Shown in pieces: positions 6,828-8,853 of a stretch of DNA of 8,853 nucleotides (positions are counted from its first letter, which is position 1; each line of letters begins with the position of its first letter). A model generated the notes under the pieces. It was not told the DNA's origin, did not search any database, and saw only the letters and a program-made list of their open reading frames with translations. The DNA is taken from NCBI GenBank assembly GCA_902783705.1, contig CACZSA010000279.1:1-8853 (forward strand), in the 5' to 3' direction. The stretch comes from an uncultured Ruminococcus sp. GTDB taxonomy: Bacteria > Bacillota > Clostridia > Oscillospirales > CAG-272. A program made the translations under genes and the position numbers.

Positions 6828-7298
6828 CTATTTTCGGATATTTGTAAAACCAATATCTCTCAAACTATTTAACAAATCATCAACAGCGTTTTTTGTCGCA
6901 GTATCCTCCACAATCAAATCAATGTAGATATCTTTGTCATACTCACTAAGTATTGCGAGCAGATCATCTATCGTGTGCTCACTGTTCCCATAGGTGATAT
7001 TCTGATAATTATACTCACGTCCTTGAATCCGAATCTCGATAGTCTCTGGAGTAACAAATTCCTCTTCAACCTCGTTCTCCATGTCAGAGTCCAGACTCTC
7101 CGCCTCAACAGGTTCACTTATAAGCGTTGTATCTTCGCCCATACTGGTATCTTGGCTCTTGTTGCCGAGGCTGAACCCCACCCCATCGCCAAATCCAAGT
7201 CCCATTTTATCCATTCCGAAAAGTGTTAAAATCGCAACGAGAACGACCCCGGTGACAACTAATCCACCACTTTTCTTTTTCTTCATATTTTTCTTCAT
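6828..7298 (-). CDS. Membrane-anchored protein with ExbD-like extracytoplasmic domain, no channel Asp
   Basis: A 156-residue protein, third gene of the operon. Seen: a Lys-rich cytoplasmic N-terminus (MKKNMKKKK), one transmembrane segment (about 11-28, GGLVVTGVVLVAILTLFG) without any acidic residue, a Gly-rich then very acidic linker (about 29-82), and a C-terminal domain (86-156). The pattern of that domain is strand (TIEIRIQG), strand (EYNYQNITYG), helix (TIDDLLAILSEY), strand (DIYIDLIVED), helix (AVDDLLNSLRDIGF), strand (TNIRK). That order, especially the last two elements, is the plan of the ExbD/TolR periplasmic domain. Assignment is by pattern only. Inference: it partners or caps the ExbD-like protein encoded just upstream, but cannot carry ions itself. 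The ATG at 7298 is preferred over the GTG at 7310 (which overlaps the previous stop as GTGA), because AGGTGAGG lies 6 bases before the ATG and would abut the GTG. Confidence 0.72.
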   Translation of the reverse strand: MKKNMKKKKSGGLVVTGVVLVAILTLFGMDKMGLGFGDGVGFSLGNKSQDTSMGEDTTLISEPVEAESLDSDMENEVEEEFVTPETIEIRIQGREYNYQNITYGNSEHTIDDLLAILSEYDKDIYIDLIVEDTATKNAVDDLLNSLRDIGFTNIRK

Positions 7299-7306
7299 AT
7301 CAAGCC

Positions 7307-7933
7307 TCACCTTGATGTATTTATTGTGTTCAGATAAACATTTTTCCTTGACTCTTGTATAACACGAAATGCTTCTGTGATATCCAAATACAGACGATGA
7401 GTACCTATAACACTACCATCATACACGAAAGTAATAATCAAAACTTCATTTTCATTAAATCCTGCTTGTTTGATAATACTATAGATTTCATCTGGAAGAT
7501 CGTCATATTCTCCAGACAGTATTGTTCCGATTGTTTCATCATCTTTGGTTAACGGATTTTTCCGCAACGCACTCAATTGCCATTCTTCTTGATCATCTTT
7601 TTTTTGCAAGCTGAACGAAAGCATTGTTCCCTGATCGAATGCAAGGAGGGCTTGTTGATTCTTAACTGCATTTTCATTTACTGTTTCCAGCAAACTCCAT
7701 TCTTCTTTAAGTTCTTCTTCTCTTTTTTGTATATTGTTTCGCTCTTCAATAAGCAGTTCCTCATCATCTTTGAGTTTTTCAAGTTTCTGTTCGTATTGTG
7801 CCTCATACTCAGCAGATTTGGCTTCAATCTGTTTTTCTGCATCAAATGTGCTGTACAGAACAAAGAAAAACAGAATGATGAGGATGACGTCAAGAAGTGA
7901 AGTAAAGTCAAGGATAACATCCTTATGCTTCAT
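7307..7933 (-). CDS. ExbD/TolR-like ion-channel subunit with long coiled coil
   Basis: A 208-residue protein, second gene of the operon. Seen: a short cytoplasmic N-terminus, then DFTSLLDVILIILFFFVLY (9-27). This is the single membrane helix of ExbD/TolR/MotB-type proteins, with the Asp (Asp15) in the place of the ion-carrying Asp of ExbD (LVDV). Residues about 31-95 are almost entirely charged, Glu/Lys heptad-like, a coiled coil much longer than in ExbD or TolR. The C-terminal domain (about 97-208) ends in EVLIITFVYDGSVIGTHRLYLDITEAFRVIQ, similar in plan to the ExbD periplasmic domain. Family knowledge: two such helices sit in a pentameric ExbB/TolQ/MotA ring and convert ion flow to movement. 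No OmpA-type peptidoglycan-binding motif (as in MotB or ZorB) is recognisable. The start ATG overlaps the stop of the ExbB-like gene (ATGA), with GGTGAG before it. AT-rich codons. Confidence 0.82.
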   Translation of the reverse strand: MKHKDVILDFTSLLDVILIILFFFVLYSTFDAEKQIEAKSAEYEAQYEQKLEKLKDDEELLIEERNNIQKREEELKEEWSLLETVNENAVKNQQALLAFDQGTMLSFSLQKKDDQEEWQLSALRKNPLTKDDETIGTILSGEYDDLPDEIYSIIKQAGFNENEVLIITFVYDGSVIGTHRLYLDITEAFRVIQESRKNVYLNTINTSR

Positions 7934-8415
7934 TTTCTCACCGCTTTGCCAAGGCCTGAACGTACACCGATATTTGTAGCTTTGTTATCAATCAAACTCG
8001 AAACCTTATTGACACTATCCTCCACATAAGTCGATATAAAAGCATTAAGAATCTTAAAAATTACTGCAAAGACAATCCCCCACATAGTTGATGTTAATGC
8101 GTCAAAAAAACTGTTTCTTGCAATCATCATTGCGGATTCATCCATAAAGTTCAGGCTCAGTAGAGCTTTTACGGTTCCAAACATCCCCAACAAAGGGAAA
8201 ATAGTTATAAGGGTAAGAAACAGGTTATATGAAATTGTCAAAACATTATAAATCAGCTTCGAATAGTGATTTTCGTTTTTCCAACGATCAAAACTTTTAT
8301 CTATCTCTTTTACAGACCACCAAATACAAAACAGACATATACCCGAGAGCCCCACTGCCAAAAAAATATACCAATCTTCAGAAATGCTCTTGAACATTTT
8401 CTCAAAAAAGCCCAT
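7930..8415 (-). CDS. MotA/TolQ/ExbB-type proton-channel subunit, small form
   Basis: A 161-residue integral membrane protein, first gene of the operon. Seen: three hydrophobic helices at about 15-35, 57-83 and 106-130. TM2 ends in FPLLGMFGTVKALLSL, matching the P-x-x-G-L-x-G-T-V signature of ExbB/TolQ/MotA. TM3 is DALTSTMWGIVFAVIFKILNAF, matching the TolQ/ExbB segment with Thr/Ser-rich start and G-x-x-x-A core. At 161 residues it is much shorter than ExbB, TolQ (about 230-240) or ZorA, lacking most of the cytoplasmic loop and tail. It presumably forms the ring around the ExbD-like protein. The ATG at 8413-8415 is preferred to the upstream in-frame ATG at 8433: AAGGGG (8423-8428) sits 7 bases before it, whereas 8433 has no ribosome site and lies at the predicted transcription start. 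Confidence 0.85.
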   Translation of the reverse strand: MGFFEKMFKSISEDWYIFLAVGLSGICLFCIWWSVKEIDKSFDRWKNENHYSKLIYNVLTISYNLFLTLITIFPLLGMFGTVKALLSLNFMDESAMMIARNSFFDALTSTMWGIVFAVIFKILNAFISTYVEDSVNKVSSLIDNKATNIGVRSGLGKAVRK

Positions 8416-8437
8416 ATCATCACCCCTTGCCATATAT

Positions 8438-8452
8438 TGTGATTATATCACA
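8438..8452. promoter_or_regulatory. Candidate operator: 15-bp perfect palindrome over the -10 box
   Basis: TGTGAT-TAT-ATCACA is a perfect inverted repeat that contains the -10 hexamer of the ExbB-like operon. Binding of a dimeric regulator here would block transcription. The half-sites recall CRP/FNR-family sites, but the gap between TGTGA and TCACA is 5, not the 6 of canonical CRP sites, so the regulator's family is open. Confidence 0.6.
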
Positions 8453-8470
8453 CCATATCAACAAAATCAA
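8442..8470 (-). promoter_or_regulatory. Promoter of the ExbB/ExbD-like operon
   Basis: On the minus strand: -35 TTGATT (8465-8470), a 17-base spacer, and -10 TATAAT (8442-8447). It predicts a start near 8435, about 20 bases before the chosen ATG. It is divergent from the promoter at 8535; the 64 bases between the two show no further element. Confidence 0.75.
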
Positions 8471-8534
8471 GAGGATCTGACAAGAATCGACTCTTTTCAC
8501 ATCCATGAACTGGAATCTTTTTTGTTTAAAGCCC

Positions 8535-8563
8535 TTGCAATCCGTCCCGGAATGCGGTATAAT
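8535..8563 (+). promoter_or_regulatory. Strong promoter upstream of the structured leader and tRNA-Leu
   Basis: TTGCAA (8535-8540), a 17-base spacer, and TATAAT (8558-8563). The predicted start is near 8570, about 200 bases before the tRNA, much further than a tRNA promoter usually sits. Confidence 0.82.
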
Positions 8564-8565
8564 AA

Positions 8566-8755
8566 GTGCGTCCCGCTGGAGCGGTGAACGTAACGGACTC
8601 AAAAGACATCAACTTCCGCTATCTTCCACGAGAATCCATGACCGGGAATCGCTTGAAGCACCGGGCTATTTCGGCAGTCCGGAGAGGTTCCCCTTTTTTG
8701 GGGGTACCTCCATCGCTGACCGCCTAACGCGAGAGAGTATCAGAACGCATTTTTC
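8566..8755 (+). ncRNA. Candidate structured non-coding RNA or long tRNA leader, unassigned
   Basis: No convincing reading frame covers this stretch. Seen: the ends can pair (TGCGT 8567-8571 with ACGCA 8745-8749), followed directly by a T-run (8750-8754). Inside are a 7-bp hairpin, CCGGGCT (8661-8667) with AGTCCGG (8676-8682), and a second, GAGGT..CCCC (8684-8693) with GGGG..ACCTC (8700-8709), with a mostly U loop. The segment GCGG (8581-8584) has three exclusive partners (8573-8576, 8616-8619, 8720-8723), so the fold could switch or my pairing may be wrong. The size of about 185 nt, paired ends and terminal U-run recall 6S RNA, but I recognise no 6S consensus. It is not SRP RNA (no GGAAGGAAGCAGC), tmRNA or a T-box. 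It could equally be leader removed during tRNA processing. Confidence 0.45.
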
Positions 8756-8773
8756 CCACCTCAAAACACCTAT

Positions 8774-8853
8774 GCCGGTGTGGTGGAATTGGCAGACGCC
8801 CTGGATTCAAAATCCAGTGTCCGCAAGGACGTGCGGGTTCGACCCCCGCCACC
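8774..8853 (+). tRNA. tRNA-Leu (anticodon CAA), 3' end cut by window
   Basis: Cloverleaf parts: acceptor 5' strand GCCGGTG (8774-8780); D-arm with GG at 8791-8792; anticodon stem CTGGA (8801-8805) with TCCAG (8813-8817) and loop TTCAAAA, giving anticodon CAA (8808-8810) that reads UUG. A long variable arm, GTCC-GCAA-GGAC (8819-8830), marks a class II tRNA. The T-arm is GCGGG (8833-8837) TTCGACC CCCGC. The window stops after CACC of the acceptor 3' strand (expected CACCGGC), so the last few bases, and whether CCA is encoded, are not visible. Confidence 0.95.

Larger units (their letters stand above)
6760..8530. other. AT-rich island carrying the three-gene ion-channel operon
   Basis: Base composition changes abruptly from GC-rich (the codons of the isomerase-like gene end mostly in G or C) to AT-rich with A/T-ending codons, and returns to mixed composition at the tRNA leader. 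The island spans exactly one transcription unit, from its terminator (6773-6798) to its promoter (8442-8470). No integrase, transposase or terminal inverted repeat is visible. Acquisition by transfer is an inference from composition only. The 3' end of the nearby tRNA points away from the island, so it is not a classic tRNA-integrated element within this view. Confidence 0.75.

Noticed and set aside
6764..8470. Calling the three-gene operon a Zorya defence system
   Set aside because: The channel protein lacks the long ZorA tail, no OmpA-type ZorB domain is seen, and no ZorC/D/E genes are adjacent.
6754..8493. 7-bp direct repeat TCGACTC (6754-6760 and 8487-8493) flanking the AT-rich island as a target-site duplication
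   Set aside because: A 7-base match is expected fairly often by chance between two flanks of this size, and there are no terminal inverted repeats or recombinase.
8738..8743. TATCAG with an upstream CTGACC as a private tRNA promoter
   Set aside because: Both boxes match consensus poorly and the strong promoter at 8535-8563 accounts for transcription.
8774..8853. tRNA-Leu as the integration site of the AT-rich island
   Set aside because: Elements normally insert at the tRNA 3' end. The island lies on the 5' side, and no integrase or duplicated tRNA 3' segment is visible inside the window.

Overview
The window looks like a chromosomal segment of a high-GC, probably monoderm Firmicute (Clostridia-like). 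This is an inference from near-consensus sigma-A promoters with 17-base spacers, strong Shine-Dalgarno (SD) sequences, intrinsic terminators with U-tracts, a YhaN-type ATPase and an XRE/S24 repressor. No taxonomic marker gene is present. Most of the window (about 1-6700) is GC-rich. The stretch from about 6760 to 8530 is sharply AT-rich and looks foreign or differently constrained.

Layout. (i) 1-675 (+): 3' part of a class III, PLP-dependent aminotransferase, ending in a clear terminator. (ii) 775-1419 (-): a LexA-like HTH/S24 repressor, convergent with the aminotransferase and with its own back-to-back terminator and a strong promoter. (iii) 1420-1690 holds two divergent promoters, one for the repressor (-) and one near-perfect promoter for the next unit (+). 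(iv) 1691-5328 (+): an amidohydrolase and a YhaN-like membrane-spanning SMC/Rad50-type ATPase, separated by 56 bases without a promoter or terminator, probably one operon, closed by a possibly bidirectional terminator. (v) 5384-6603 (-): a TIM-barrel sugar-phosphate isomerase/epimerase-like protein and a small single-pass membrane protein, joined by an ATGA overlap and driven by a recognisable promoter.

(vi) 6764-8470 (-): the most unusual part. Three tightly packed AT-rich genes encode a small MotA/TolQ/ExbB-type channel protein, an ExbD/TolR-type protein with a membrane Asp and a periplasm-type coiled coil, and a separate membrane-anchored protein whose C-terminal region looks like another ExbD fold but without the membrane Asp. 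They share a promoter whose -10 box lies inside a perfect 15-bp palindrome (a likely operator) and end in an 11-bp-stem terminator. This looks like a compact ion-driven 'motor' module in an organism that probably lacks an outer membrane. No Zorya effector genes, flagellar genes or TonB/Tol partners are visible.

(vii) 8535-8853 (+): a strong promoter divergent from the motor operon, about 200 nt of structured non-coding sequence, then a tRNA-Leu(CAA) cut by the window end. The leader may be an independent small RNA of about 185 nt (6S-like in size and end-pairing only) or a long processed tRNA leader.

The units look functionally independent. The links the sequence supports are the transcriptional couplings described above. 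The amidohydrolase/YhaN pairing and the three-gene motor are the two associations that say something new.
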